Counted from the first letter of the stretch, positions 1 through 8,359 are shown. The stretch: 18,235 bases of DNA from Filomicrobium sp. (GCA_021775655.1 JAJFHK010000454.1:1-18235); one strand, 5' to 3'. The notes: a model not told the origin generated them from the letters alone. Numbers and translations are program-made.

Positions 1-1
1 C

Positions 2-26
2 CCAACACGACCTTGGGAAGTGTTGG
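2..26. repeat. 7-bp inverted repeat at window edge
   Basis: CCAACAC at 2-8 is matched by its perfect reverse complement GTGTTGG at 20-26, with an 11-base loop. No T-run follows on the + strand, and the minus-strand continuation lies outside the window. It could be a terminator of a gene to the left on either strand, or an operator upstream of the DUF1036-pyk pair. The sequence does not decide between these. Confidence 0.3.
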
Positions 27-104
27 CAAAACGAGAACCAGAGCGATTCACTGATGTCCGTAGCCGCCACACGTCACGTCAAGGTGAACCGATCGCGGTA
101 CAAA

Positions 105-551
105 ATGTCCGTGACGAACTTCGCAGCTGCATTGCCGGCCATCTGCTTTATGCTTGCCGTGGCGGCACCAGCGCCCGCGTACGCAGAACTAAAGCTCTGC
201 AACGATACCGCCAGCCGCATAGGTGTGGCCATCGGCTACCGTGACAAGCTTGGTGAGCCAGCCTCCGAGGGCTGGTGGACGATTGCGTCGCAGACTTGTG
301 AAGTCCTTCTGCGCGGCAATATTCCAAGCCGGCTAATTTACGTGCGCGCCATTGATTACGATCAGGGCGGCGGCTGGGCCGGCACGACGCAGTTGTGCAC
401 TCGCAAAGAGATCTTTGCAGTAAGCGGTATCCGCGATTGCAGGGCAAACGGGTATCAAAGCGAAGGCTTTATGGAGGTCGATACCGGCGGTTCCAAGCAG
501 TGGACCATCCGGTTGTCAGATATGGAAAAACAAGGGGACGGTGGTCTATGA
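105..551 (+). CDS. DUF1036 family secreted protein
   Basis: This is a 148-residue small protein of unknown function. The ATG at 105 gives a clean signal peptide: a hydrophobic stretch at residues 5-22, then an APAYA cleavage site near residue 27, followed by ELKLCND. An in-frame ATG at 54 would add 17 basic residues in front of it, so 105 is preferred, although neither start has a good ribosome site. The mature part has four cysteines (C32, C65, C98, C112), which suits two disulfides in an exported protein. The spacing and the C-N-D and WWTI patterns match DUF1036, a family common in Hyphomicrobiales and often found next to pyruvate kinase. The stop overlaps the pyk start (ATGA, 548-551), so the two are very likely translationally coupled. 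The biochemical role is unknown. Confidence 0.85.
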   Translation: MSVTNFAAALPAICFMLAVAAPAPAYAELKLCNDTASRIGVAIGYRDKLGEPASEGWWTIASQTCEVLLRGNIPSRLIYVRAIDYDQGGGWAGTTQLCTRKEIFAVSGIRDCRANGYQSEGFMEVDTGGSKQWTIRLSDMEKQGDGGL

Positions 552-1993
552 GACGTAATCGACGGGTTAAGCTGGTCGCGACCATTGGACCGGCGTCCGA
601 GTCCCCAGAGATGCTGGACAAACTTTTCGAGGCCGGCGTCGATGTTTTTCGCATCAACATGAGCCACGCCAGCCATGAACTGGCCGGAATATTGCACGAG
701 CGCGTTCGCGAAATTTCTGCGCGTCGCGAACATCCGATTGGCATTCTCGGCGACCTCCAAGGCCCCAAGTTCCGCCTGGGTGAGTTCGATGGAGAGCGCG
801 TCAACGTTGTCCAAGGTGGCGAATTCGTTTTCGATCGAGATGAGAAAGCAGGTAGTCCCAACCGTGTATTTCTTCCCCATCCGCAAATCTTTGAGGCCGT
901 AGAGCCAGGTCACGCCCTGTTGCTCGACGATGGAAAGCTTCGCATGCGCGTTAAGGCGGCGAGCGCAGAACGAATAGTTGCCGAGGTTCAGATTGGCGGC
1001 GCACTTTCCAGCCGCAAGGGCGTCAGTCTGCCAGACACGCTGCTTCCCATCAGTCCGCTGACCGAGAAGGATCATAAAGACCTTGAGTTTCTTCTCGGCA
1101 TCGAGGTTGACTGGATCGCCCTGTCGTTCGTGCAACGCAGTCAGGACGTGCTCGAGGCCCGCGAGATCATCGGCGAACGTTGCGCCATCATGGTCAAAGT
1201 TGAAAAGCCGCAGGCGATCGACGACCTCAACGCTATTATTGACGCCGCTGACGGCTTCATGGTTGCCCGTGGCGATCTCGGCGTTGAAATGCCTATTGAG
1301 AAGGTGCCGGGCCTGCAAAAGAAGATCACGCGAAAGGCCCGCGCCGCTGGCAAGCCGGTCGTCGTTGCAACCCAGATGCTTGAGAGCATGATAACCAGTC
1401 CGGTGCCGACGCGCGCTGAGGTGTCCGACGTAGCGACCGCGGTCTTCGAAGGCGCTGACGCCGTTATGTTGTCCGCAGAATCCGCTGTCGGAAAATACCC
1501 AATTGAAGCCATAGAGATGATGGATCGCATCGCAATTGAGGTGGAGAACGACAAGGGCTACGAATCGATCCTGCATGCTTGGCGGACACAGCCGCTGCCG
1601 ACTCCTTCCGACGCTATCGCCGCAGCTGCCCACGCCATCGCCGATACTGTCCATGTTGCGGCTATAGTCTGTTACACTGAGACAGGTTCTACAGCGCTGC
1701 GTGTCGCCCGAGAGCGCCCCGGCCTTGCGGTTATGGGACTAACTCCCATCGCAGCTATGGCGAACAAACTCGCAATTGTATGGGGACTGCATTCCGTCGT
1801 TGTCGAAAATGAACTGGTGTCAGTGTCCGACATGATCGACCAAGCCTGCCGGATTGCTTTCGAGCAGGGCTTTGTCAAGGCCGGTGAGGGTATACTGGTG
1901 ACCGGCGGTGTACCGTTCGGCCAGTCAGGAACCACCAATATGATCCGCATCGCCTTCGTTAACGAAAAAGGCGAAGCTGTCGCCTCCGGCTAA
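548..1993 (+). CDS. pyk: Pyruvate kinase, K+-independent type
   Basis: This 481-residue cytosolic enzyme transfers phosphate from phosphoenolpyruvate to ADP at the end of glycolysis. The family motifs are present: RINMSH with R35, N37 and S39 contacting substrate; VKVEKP with catalytic K217 and metal ligand E219; ARGDLGVE with metal ligand D243; and ATQMLES with T275. The segment at 69-77 reads DLQGPKFRL. The positions equal to rabbit 113, 114, 117 and 120 are Leu, Gln, Lys and Leu, the signature known for K+-independent pyruvate kinases, where Lys replaces Glu117 and stands in for the potassium ion. The length is normal for the bacterial enzyme. The start is the ATG overlapping the DUF1036 stop, which begins directly at the conserved RRVKLVATIGP. 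A longer in-frame reading back to 395 only runs over the upstream gene. Confidence 0.97.
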   Translation: MRRNRRVKLVATIGPASESPEMLDKLFEAGVDVFRINMSHASHELAGILHERVREISARREHPIGILGDLQGPKFRLGEFDGERVNVVQGGEFVFDRDEKAGSPNRVFLPHPQIFEAVEPGHALLLDDGKLRMRVKAASAERIVAEVQIGGALSSRKGVSLPDTLLPISPLTEKDHKDLEFLLGIEVDWIALSFVQRSQDVLEAREIIGERCAIMVKVEKPQAIDDLNAIIDAADGFMVARGDLGVEMPIEKVPGLQKKITRKARAAGKPVVVATQMLESMITSPVPTRAEVSDVATAVFEGADAVMLSAESAVGKYPIEAIEMMDRIAIEVENDKGYESILHAWRTQPLPTPSDAIAAAAHAIADTVHVAAIVCYTETGSTALRVARERPGLAVMGLTPIAAMANKLAIVWGLHSVVVENELVSVSDMIDQACRIAFEQGFVKAGEGILVTGGVPFGQSGTTNMIRIAFVNEKGEAVASG

Positions 1994-2202
1994 TCGCGGG
2001 GAGCCGACGCAACGGTGCGCCTCACGAACCTTGTGCGGGGCGCCCCAATGCAACTACTATCAAGCGCCCTCTGTCGCAAAGATTTCAGCCATGATCTGAA
2101 AGCGAATATCGGGTCTGACGGTCGCTGGCGGCAAAGATTAAGATCCACGCCCAACGCCTCGGCGTAAGTGCTCCATGCATTGCCTTGGCCAAAACGAAAT
2201 AC

Positions 2203-2208
2203 AGGAAG
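2203..2208 (+). promoter_or_regulatory. Ribosome binding site fixing the folE GTG start
   Basis: AGGAAG lies 7 bases before the GTG at 2216. This supports 2216 over another in-frame GTG at 2168, which would add 16 residues and has no such site. Confidence 0.65.
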
Positions 2209-2215
2209 TGATGAC

Positions 2216-2851
2216 GTGAGCAACCGAAGCAGTACCGACAAGAAGAAGGGCTTGCCGGCTCCAACTAACCCGACCACAGCGAGCATCAAGAGGCCGCCAC
2301 GCTCCGAAGCCGAGGATGCTATCAAAACACTGATCGGATGGGCCGGCGACGATGCCAGCCGCGACGGGCTGATCGAGACGCCCAAGCGGGTTGCCACGGC
2401 ATTTGAACAATGGTTTCGCGGCTACGATCAGGATCCAGAGAGCATCTTGCAGAAAACCTTCGAAGAGATCGAAGGCTATGACGAAATGATCACCCTGCAG
2501 GGTATCCGTTTCGAAAGCCATTGTGAGCATCACATGGCGCCGATCATCGGGCGCGCGTGGGTTGGTTACATCCCCAATGGCCGTGTGGTTGGGATCTCAA
2601 AACTTGCTCGGGTCGTCGACGTTTTTGCCAAGCGGCTTCAAATCCAGGAGAAGATGACAGCGCAAATCGCCAACGTCATCGAGGAAGTCCTGCGTCCGCA
2701 GGGAGTTGCTGTCGTCCTTAAGGCCGAACACCATTGCATGACGACGCGTGGCGTCATGAAGCCCGGCACCGAGTTGGTGACTAGCCGAATGCTCGGGTGC
2801 TTTCGAGATAGCGCCATCACCCGCCAGGAGTTCCTTTCGATGGTCGACTGA
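2216..2851 (+). CDS. folE: GTP cyclohydrolase I (type IA)
   Basis: This 211-residue enzyme converts GTP to 7,8-dihydroneopterin triphosphate, the first step toward folate and other pterins. Zinc ligands fit the type IA pattern: C103 and H106 in HCEHHM, and C174 in [10 protein letters not shown]. Also visible are the N-terminal GLIETPKRV helix motif, the [20 protein letters not shown] core and the [12 protein letters not shown] segment. The first 25 or so residues are polar and rich in Lys, Ser and Thr, as is usual for the variable N-terminus. The start is GTG with a ribosome site at 2203-2208. The gene stands 222 bases after pyk, so it probably has its own promoter. It ends 16 bases from the oppositely oriented truA. 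Confidence 0.96.
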   Translation: MSNRSSTDKKKGLPAPTNPTTASIKRPPRSEAEDAIKTLIGWAGDDASRDGLIETPKRVATAFEQWFRGYDQDPESILQKTFEEIEGYDEMITLQGIRFESHCEHHMAPIIGRAWVGYIPNGRVVGISKLARVVDVFAKRLQIQEKMTAQIANVIEEVLRPQGVAVVLKAEHHCMTTRGVMKPGTELVTSRMLGCFRDSAITRQEFLSMVD

Positions 2852-2867
2852 GATCGGCCTCCGGATT

Positions 2868-3617
2868 TTATTCCTCGGTTGGGTAATCCACCTTAGTCAG
2901 GTAGAGCCCTGAAGCAGGCGCGACCGGGCCGCAGGCAGGCCGATGACTTGCTTCAAGCGCTGCTCTCAAATCGCCGGCACTCCACTTACCGTCGCCGACG
3001 AGCTTCAGCGATCCGACAATCGAGCGCACTTGATTATGCAGGAACGAGCGAGCCGATGCGGTCACATGGATCTCGGCGCCAACGCGCGAAACATTCAGAC
3101 TATCGAGCGTCCGCATAGGAGAATTTGCCTGGCAGCCTGATGCACGGAACGTGGTGAAGTCATGGTGCCCGACAAGCGCCTGCGCAGCCCCGTGCATCGC
3201 GTCCGCGTCAAGTTCAATCGGCACCCACCAAACGCGGTTTAGATCAACCGTCGGTGGCGCCCTGCGACTGAGGATGCGGTAGAGATAATGCCGCGCCGTC
3301 GCGCTGAAGCGCGCATCGAATTCGGGATCGGCAACGGCGGCTTCCAGAACTGAAACGGGTTCTGGCCTGAGATGGAAGTTCAATGCTTCCCTGAGGCGAT
3401 AAGGCTGCCAGTCCTTGGCAGAATCGAAATGGACAACTTGTCCAAGCGCATGGACACCCGAATCCGTGCGCCCCGCACCGCGCACACTGACCTCTTCCCC
3501 TGATGCCTTGAGGATTGCTTCAACGATGTGGTCCTGCACCGCTTCCCCACCGGCTTGGCTTTGCCAGCCGAAAAATCGAGTGCCGTCGTATTCGATGATG
3601 AGGCGGTAGCGCGGCAT
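2868..3617 (-). CDS. truA: tRNA pseudouridine(38-40) synthase TruA
   Basis: This 249-residue enzyme converts uridines 38-40 in the anticodon stem-loop of many tRNAs to pseudouridine. The catalytic aspartate is D52 in [31 protein letters not shown] opens the protein as in other TruA enzymes, and the C-terminal [11 protein letters not shown] motif is present. The ATG at 3617 puts the conserved motif right at the N-terminus. A GTG at 3635 would add only six residues, and neither start has a strong ribosome site. In many Hyphomicrobiales truA directly follows fmt. Here a small secreted protein gene and a GC-rich hairpin lie between them, so truA may have its own promoter. It converges with folE at 16 bases. 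Confidence 0.96.
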   Translation of the reverse strand: MPRYRLIIEYDGTRFFGWQSQAGGEAVQDHIVEAILKASGEEVSVRGAGRTDSGVHALGQVVHFDSAKDWQPYRLREALNFHLRPEPVSVLEAAVADPEFDARFSATARHYLYRILSRRAPPTVDLNRVWWVPIELDADAMHGAAQALVGHHDFTTFRASGCQANSPMRTLDSLNVSRVGAEIHVTASARSFLHNQVRSIVGSLKLVGDGKWSAGDLRAALEASHRPACGPVAPASGLYLTKVDYPTEE

Positions 3618-3640
3618 GGGTGGGTCAGGTGTCACTGCAT

Positions 3641-3676
3641 AAGAAACAAGCGGCGGCGCAAGATCTAACGCCGCCG
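3641..3676 (-). terminator. Probable intrinsic terminator before truA
   Basis: A perfect 8-bp GC-only stem, CGGCGGCG at 3651-3658 paired with CGCCGCCG at 3669-3676, closes a 10-base loop. Read on the minus strand, the stem is followed by CTTGTTTCTT (3650-3641), which is T-rich. It lies 56 bases past the stop of the small secreted gene and about 24-60 bases before the truA start. It fits a terminator for the former, or an attenuator in the truA leader. Confidence 0.5.
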
Positions 3677-3732
3677 TCCTATCCCTATCTGGTCAGCCCA
3701 GCGATCTCAACGCTTGCAGGGAGCTTCCAGTC

Positions 3733-4083
3733 TCACCGGCCGACGCCGATGTGTCCGACCCTGCCGCTTGGGAAGTACGAGCCACGACCGTATCCAGAGT
3801 GGCTGCCAGAGTGCTCGTGCTGGTGATAGTTGTAGTTATAGCGCTTTTCGTAAACATTGGTCTCGTTGAAACCGAGCGCCAGCGGAGTTTCTCCATCAGG
3901 ATTGATGATGACGCGCTTAGTTGTAGGCAGGGGCCGGAAAACGCGTACGCCTTCCTCAATCGTGACTGTCGCCCCATAGAATGGCCGAGTCTCAATGCGC
4001 GTGGTGCCGCTTTCAGCCAAAGCCGGCGCTGCAGTGGCAAGCGCGGCGATTGCGATGGCGGCGGCAGGGATAAGCTTAGACAT
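3733..4083 (-). CDS. Small secreted protein of unknown function, His/Tyr/Gly-rich tail
   Basis: I do not recognise a characterised family. The protein is 116 residues. Residues 1-23 are a typical signal peptide (MSKLIP, an Ala/Ile-rich core, then PALA before ESG), so it is probably periplasmic. The middle part (about 28-75) looks folded, with VTIEEGVRVFRPLP and RVIINPDGETPLALGF. The tail (about 78-116) is low-complexity: YNYNYHQHEHSGSHSGYGRG and similar, with five histidines between 87 and 111, which could bind metal. Two starts are possible. GGAG at 4094-4097 is 10 bases before the ATG at 4083 but only 1 base before the ATG at 4092, so 4083 is chosen. The gene is flanked by hairpins on both sides, suggesting a separate transcription unit between fmt and truA. 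Confidence 0.75.
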   Translation of the reverse strand: MSKLIPAAAIAIAALATAAPALAESGTTRIETRPFYGATVTIEEGVRVFRPLPTTKRVIINPDGETPLALGFNETNVYEKRYNYNYHQHEHSGSHSGYGRGSYFPSGRVGHIGVGR

Positions 4084-4110
4084 GAACTTCATACTCCAAG
4101 ACAACACGTT

Positions 4111-4130
4111 GCTATCGAAAAGATAATAGC
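4111..4130 (-). repeat. Inverted repeat in the leader of the small secreted gene
   Basis: GCTAT at 4111-4115 pairs with ATAGC at 4126-4130, and TATC at 4113-4116 can alternatively pair with GATA at 4122-4125. It lies 27 bases upstream of the chosen ATG, so it is either an operator-like site near the promoter or a weak leader hairpin. No function can be assigned. Confidence 0.3.
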
Positions 4131-4176
4131 AAAGAGAAAATGTCGGCGTTAATGCCTTTTCAAGCATGCTTAACGC
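4131..4176 (-). terminator. Possible terminator after fmt
   Basis: GCGTTAA at 4146-4152 and TTAACGC at 4170-4176 are perfect complements. TGC at 4153-4155 and GCA at 4164-4166 extend the stem across a 3-base bulge. On the minus strand the stem is followed, after 5 bases, by TTTTCTCTTT (4140-4131). It starts 37 bases after the fmt stop. The AT content of the stem and the late T-run make it weaker than the hairpin at 3651-3676. Confidence 0.35.
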
Positions 4177-4213
4177 TTCCACCAACCATTCTGGAACGAC
4201 GATGTCCGTGCTA

Positions 4214-5155
4214 TTAGGCTGGCAGCCGGGCACCTTGTTCGATACGCGCTCCGCGCAGAAAATCTTCCGCGCTGCAAGCATTCTTGCCGGCCTTCTGGAC
4301 ACTGACGAATTCCACGGCACCCGAGCCGCTCCCACAGGCAACGATAAGAGAATCCCCCGAGGCGACAACTTCCCCCGGAACACCTGCGCGATCCGAAAGC
4401 CGGGATTTCAGTGCCTTGACCCTCTCACGCTTGCCAGCGTTATCAATCTCGAACCAAGCGCCGGGGAAGGGTGACAACCCACGGATCATATTGTGAACGT
4501 CGCGTGCCGGCTGCTCGAAATCGATCCGCGTGTCAGCCTTTTTAATCTTGGCGGCGTACGTAACGCCATCATCCGGCTGCGGCGTACAGTTGAGCGATCC
4601 GCGTTCCAGGGCTGCCATTGCCCGAACCATCAGCCCGGCTCCCACAACCGCAAGCCGGTCGTGCAGTTCGCCAGCAGTCATGTCACGCCCGACTGGAACA
4701 CTCTCTGCAAGGCATACCGGGCCTGTGTCGAGCCCCTCCTCCATGCGCATGACGTTGACGGCGGTCTCGGTATCGCCCGCCATGATCGCCCGCTGGATCG
4801 GAGCTGCTCCACGCCAGCGTGGCAGGGCCGACGCATGCCCGTTGAAGCAGCCTTCCCGTGGAGCGTCAAGAATGGCTGCGGGCAGAATCAGGCCGTAGGC
4901 GACGACAACCGCTGCGTCCGCGTCAAGCGCCTTGAACAGAGCCTGTTCGGCTCCATCCTTCAGGCTCAGGGGGTGGCGTATCTCGATGCCTTGCTCTGCG
5001 GCGAATGCGTGCACTGGTGTGCGCCGCTCCGCCATGCCGCGCCCGGCAGGGCGGGGAGGCTGCGAATAGACAGCAGCGATATCGTGGCCTGCGCCGATCA
5101 GCTCCGAGAGTGTCGGAACAGCAAATTCGGGCGCGCCCATGAAAACGATGCGCAA
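4214..5155 (-). CDS. fmt: Methionyl-tRNA formyltransferase
   Basis: This 313-residue cytosolic enzyme puts a formyl group from 10-formyltetrahydrofolate on initiator Met-tRNA. The N-terminal formyltransferase domain (about 1-185) has the Asn-His-Asp catalytic set: N105 and H107 in [20 protein letters not shown], and D143 in EEGLDTGP. The C-terminal tRNA-binding domain (about 205-305) has ADTRIDF and [11 protein letters not shown]. The catalytic loop reads N-G-H-A-S-A-L-P, where most homologues have N-I-H-A-S-L-L-P; the catalytic residues are kept. The start at [16 protein letters not shown] is the usual N-terminus. It lies 48 bases after def, the enzyme that later removes the formyl group, so the two are probably co-transcribed. 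Confidence 0.97.
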   Translation of the reverse strand: MRIVFMGAPEFAVPTLSELIGAGHDIAAVYSQPPRPAGRGMAERRTPVHAFAAEQGIEIRHPLSLKDGAEQALFKALDADAAVVVAYGLILPAAILDAPREGCFNGHASALPRWRGAAPIQRAIMAGDTETAVNVMRMEEGLDTGPVCLAESVPVGRDMTAGELHDRLAVVGAGLMVRAMAALERGSLNCTPQPDDGVTYAAKIKKADTRIDFEQPARDVHNMIRGLSPFPGAWFEIDNAGKRERVKALKSRLSDRAGVPGEVVASGDSLIVACGSGSGAVEFVSVQKAGKNACSAEDFLRGARIEQGARLPA

Positions 5156-5203
5156 GGCTTAAGTGCTCCTTGGCGGCAGTGTTGAGCTGGATGTTGAGTC
5201 GGA

Positions 5204-5713
5204 TTAGTCCGCCCGTGCCTGCTTCTTGAATTTACGGATCACCATGTCCCGTTTTAGCCGCGACATGAAATCGATAATGAGCTTACCGTCGAGATGGTCG
5301 ACTTCGTGTTGAACGGCAGTTGCCAGAAGTCCATTGGCAGCAAGCTCTTGTTGGTCGCCGTTCCTGTCGACGTAGCGAACAACTACATCGCCTGGGCGTT
5401 CGATCTCGACTTGCACTCCGGGAATAGAAAGGCAGCCCTCTTCGTGCACGCGCGTTTCATCACCAAGACTTACGATCTCGGGGTTTACCATGAAGTATGG
5501 GTTCGGGCCTTCTTCGTCATCAGCGACATCGAGCACCAACAAGCGCTTGGGCACACCGACCTGGATCGCAGCGAGGCCCACGCCCGGTGCGTCGTACATC
5601 GACTCTAGCATGTCATCCATCAACCGTCGTAAGTCGTCGTCGATTGTCTCAATCGGCGCCGAAATCTCGCGCAGGATCGGGTCAGGAACTGTGATGATCT
5701 CGAGCTTGCTCAT
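5204..5713 (-). CDS. def: Peptide deformylase
   Basis: This 169-residue metal-dependent hydrolase removes the formyl group from the N-terminal methionine of new proteins. All three family motifs are intact: GVGLAAIQ at 44-51; EGCLS at 92-96 with metal ligand C94; and QHEVDH at 135-140 with metal ligands H136 and H140 and catalytic E137. The length and the MSKLEIITVPDPILRE start are standard for type 1 deformylases. The basic tail (RLKRDMVIRKFKKQ) matches the helix known to contact the ribosome in this class. The glycosyltransferase gene ends 31 bases upstream and fmt begins 48 bases downstream, so it sits inside an operon. Confidence 0.97.
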   Translation of the reverse strand: MSKLEIITVPDPILREISAPIETIDDDLRRLMDDMLESMYDAPGVGLAAIQVGVPKRLLVLDVADDEEGPNPYFMVNPEIVSLGDETRVHEEGCLSIPGVQVEIERPGDVVVRYVDRNGDQQELAANGLLATAVQHEVDHLDGKLIIDFMSRLKRDMVIRKFKKQARAD

Positions 5714-5744
5714 GTGGATGAGATAAGAGCTTCGCGCCTAAGGG

Positions 5745-6461
5745 TCAATTGCTGCGGGCGGCCCTTGCAGGCGCCCCGGTAAGGGCATGCCAGCCAATCA
5801 CGGAAATAATTTTGGCTCCCGCTTTGAAGGTACCATTGATCGTTCCGGAAATCTTGGACGCCCCGATCCGTCTTCGGTAGCGAACGGGCACTTCAGCGCA
5901 CCTCAGCCCAGCTTTCGCAGCTTTGACCTGCATTTCGACCGTCCACCCGTAATCTCGGTCGGACATCGCAAGGGCATTAAGAGCATCAAAGCGAATAGCA
6001 CGAAATGGACCAAGATCGGTAAATCGCTCACCCCAGATGAGGCCGATGAGGCGCGTTGCGAGCCAGTTACCGAATACCTGCTGCGGCGTTAGCGAACCGC
6101 GTTCGGCGCCTCCCAAAATACGCGAGCCGATTACGAGATCAGCTTGCTTCTGGAGGATCGGGGCAACGATCGGCTCCATGTCTTCTGGATAATCCGAATA
6201 ATCGCCGTCGAGAAATACGACGATATCGACCGATGGAAGCGCTGCGATTCCAGCCAGACAGGCTGCTCCATAGCCGCTATCATTTTCGCGAACCACCTGA
6301 GCACCTGCCTGGCGCGCGACAGAGTCGGTTGCATCTTGCGAGCCGTTGTCGGCAACAATGATCGCGTCGACCCACTTAGGGATCTCCCCAATCACCTTTC
6401 CAATCGCCTGTTCTTCGTTAAGGGCCGGGATAACAACACCGACCCGCTGACCGTTGCGCAA
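5745..6461 (-). CDS. Family 2 glycosyltransferase, polyprenyl-phosphate (DPM1-like) type
   Basis: This 238-residue protein has a GT-A fold of family 2. VGVVIPALNEEQAIG opens the nucleotide-binding domain, D38 lies in VADNGSQDAT, and the metal-binding DGD is at 85-87. DLGPFRAIR (149-157) and YGWTVEMQVKA (171-181) follow, then VRYRRRIGASKISGT. This pattern is typical of DPM1-like enzymes that move a sugar from a nucleotide sugar to a lipid phosphate at the cytoplasmic face of the membrane. There is no C-terminal membrane pair, so it would be soluble or peripheral. The sugar and acceptor cannot be read from the sequence. The start is TTG, with AGGAGG 11 bases upstream. It follows lysK by 126 bases and precedes def by 31, a position that may be purely for shared transcription. 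Confidence 0.9.
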   Translation of the reverse strand: MRNGQRVGVVIPALNEEQAIGKVIGEIPKWVDAIIVADNGSQDATDSVARQAGAQVVRENDSGYGAACLAGIAALPSVDIVVFLDGDYSDYPEDMEPIVAPILQKQADLVIGSRILGGAERGSLTPQQVFGNWLATRLIGLIWGERFTDLGPFRAIRFDALNALAMSDRDYGWTVEMQVKAAKAGLRCAEVPVRYRRRIGASKISGTINGTFKAGAKIISVIGWHALTGAPARAARSN

Positions 6462-6470
6462 AAAAAGACG

Positions 6471-6478
6471 CTCCTCCT
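6471..6478 (-). promoter_or_regulatory. Ribosome binding site for the glycosyltransferase TTG start
   Basis: The minus strand reads AGGAGGAG at 6478-6471, leaving 9-11 bases to the TTG at 6461. No ATG or GTG in frame is better placed, so TTG is taken as the start. Confidence 0.6.
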
Positions 6479-6587
6479 GCCCCAGTACGTCGTGAGACCT
6501 TCTTACAACCGATCGCTAACGACCTACTGTGAGCATAATGAGGAAATTTCGAGGGCGTGCACCGATGCGCGGCACGGCTTATCGGTC

Positions 6588-8216
6588 TCATGCCGCTTTG
6601 TTGCCGGCAAGATCGCCATTAAGCCCCTTCGCGATGAGCGCCCGCGTATTGTCAACGCCATAAAGTTCGATGAACGACCCGAATCGCGGTCCCTGGCTGG
6701 AACCGAGCAAAACCTCATAAATTGCCTGGAACCATGAGCGTAGGTTCTCCTTCGTATAGCCGTTCAATTTTCCTGCTTCGAAAACAAGGTTTTGCAAATC
6801 TGCGGCATTGGAATCTGCGGGCGCATCGGCAAGCGCCTTGTCGAGTGCTCCTAGAGCCTGGCGCTCCTGTTCGCTCGGCAGCCTGAATTCTTTCGTCGGT
6901 GCAACGAAGTCTTCATAGTAGCGGATCGCATACCCGACGAGTTCATCGAGCTTTGGATTCGTCTCAGCCATAGCTTCAGGCGCCAGCCGGCGGATGAATC
7001 CCCACAGAATTTCGCGGTCGTGCGCGTTCGACGCCGAGACGAGGTTCAACAACAGCGCGAATGTAATCGGCAGCGCATCTTCCGGCGGTTGCCCTCCGTG
7101 GACGTGCCATACCGGACTATCGAGCTTCTGCTTCGGTTCGCCCTTCGGGTAGGCGTTGAGGTGCTGGAAGTACTCATCCACCGTCCGCGGAATCACATCG
7201 AAGAAAAGCCGCTTCGCGGTCTTCGGCTTCTGGAACATATAGAGCGACAGGCTTTCCGGGCTCGCATATTTGAGCCAGTCCTCGATGGTCAGGCCGTTAC
7301 CCTTTGACTTCGAAATCTTCTCGCCATTCTCATCGAGGAACAATTCGTAGTTGAACCCTTCCGGCGGCGTTCCGCCTAGTGCCCGGCAAATCTTCGACGA
7401 CAAATTCACCGACTCGATGAGGTCTTTGCCGGCCATCTCGTAATCGACGCCCAGCGCGGTCCAGCGCATTGCCCAGTCGGCCTTCCACTGGCACTTGACC
7501 GCGCCACCGGTAACTTTGGTTTCGACCTTTTCTCCGGTTTCGGGATCGACATATACGACCGTCCCCTTGCCAGGGTGGCGTTCAATCATCGGAACCTGCA
7601 AAACTTTGCCTGTGCGCGGACAAACCGGCAGGAACGGTGAATACGTGGCGCGACGTTCGGCACCCAGCGTCGGCAGGATGATATCCATGACTGCGTCATA
7701 GACCTCAAGCATCCGCAAAAGCGTTTCGTCCATCATGCCGGACGCGTAACATTCCGTCGCCGAGAAGAACTCGTATTCGAATCCAAACTGGTCAAGGAAT
7801 GCCATCAGCCGTGCGTTGTTGTGTGCGGCAAAGCTTGGGTAGTCGCTCGAAAAAGGGTCGGGCACGCGCGACAGCGGTTTGTCGAGGTGTTCGGCGAGCA
7901 TGTCCTGGTTGGGCACATTTGTCGGAACCTTGCGTAATCCGTCCATGTCATCTGAAAAGCAAATGAGCCGGGTATTACGTTTGCCCTCGGTCAGCGCCTC
8001 GAAGGCGTGCCGCACCATTGACGTGCGCGCTACTTCTCCGAACGTTCCGATGTGCGGCAGGCCCGAGGGACCGTAGCCCGTCTCAAAAATCACCGTCGTG
8101 TCTCCGCCGCGCTTCTGCCGGTCCAGCCGCTTGATCAGCCGGCGGGCTTCTTCAAACGGCCAAGCCTTCGCGTCAGCGGAAGCGGCGAGCAGTACGGGAT
8201 CGAGTTCGAGTGCCAT
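6588..8216 (-). CDS. lysK: Lysyl-tRNA synthetase, class I
   Basis: This 542-residue enzyme attaches lysine to tRNA-Lys. It is the class I (archaeal-type) form, unrelated in fold to the class II LysS of most bacteria. It has the class I signatures: the HIGH box as [14 protein letters not shown] (H55, I56, G57, T58) and the KMSKS loop as KISKSKGNG (K300-S304). [21 protein letters not shown] lies between them, as in class I LysRS. Class I LysRS is known from archaea, spirochaetes and many alphaproteobacteria, where it is usually the only lysyl-tRNA synthetase; whether a class II copy exists elsewhere in this genome cannot be seen. The length fits the family. The ATG at 8216 is the only good start, and its ribosome site is poor. 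It heads the minus-strand run lysK-GT2-def-fmt. Confidence 0.96.
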   Translation of the reverse strand: MALELDPVLLAASADAKAWPFEEARRLIKRLDRQKRGGDTTVIFETGYGPSGLPHIGTFGEVARTSMVRHAFEALTEGKRNTRLICFSDDMDGLRKVPTNVPNQDMLAEHLDKPLSRVPDPFSSDYPSFAAHNNARLMAFLDQFGFEYEFFSATECYASGMMDETLLRMLEVYDAVMDIILPTLGAERRATYSPFLPVCPRTGKVLQVPMIERHPGKGTVVYVDPETGEKVETKVTGGAVKCQWKADWAMRWTALGVDYEMAGKDLIESVNLSSKICRALGGTPPEGFNYELFLDENGEKISKSKGNGLTIEDWLKYASPESLSLYMFQKPKTAKRLFFDVIPRTVDEYFQHLNAYPKGEPKQKLDSPVWHVHGGQPPEDALPITFALLLNLVSASNAHDREILWGFIRRLAPEAMAETNPKLDELVGYAIRYYEDFVAPTKEFRLPSEQERQALGALDKALADAPADSNAADLQNLVFEAGKLNGYTKENLRSWFQAIYEVLLGSSQGPRFGSFIELYGVDNTRALIAKGLNGDLAGNKAA

Positions 8217-8359
8217 GTGAGCTTTCTAGCGGTTTGAGATTTTACGGGCGGTGAAATGAACCGTCAGTCGTCGCGAAACTAGTTGCGCCGGACGCCTTCC
8301 GTCAACGCGCGGGCCATGCTGAGCTGTGGGTGCCGTGTCGATGCAACCTGGATACGGGC

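Noticed and set aside
455..1654. 399-codon open frame on the minus strand opposite pyk
   Set aside because: It lies entirely antisense to a clear pyruvate kinase gene, has no recognisable domain, and is expected as a codon-bias shadow in high-GC DNA.
2014..2046. GC-rich imperfect stem (GGTGCGCC with GGCGCCCC) after pyk
   Set aside because: One mismatch in eight pairs and no T-run after it, so it is not convincing as a terminator.
4493..5185. 230-codon open frame on the plus strand opposite fmt
   Set aside because: Antisense to an intact fmt, with no motif or ribosome site.
6144..6737. 197-codon plus-strand open frame spanning the GT2 to lysK gap
   Set aside because: Antisense to both the glycosyltransferase and the lysK 3' end; the protein shows no domain.
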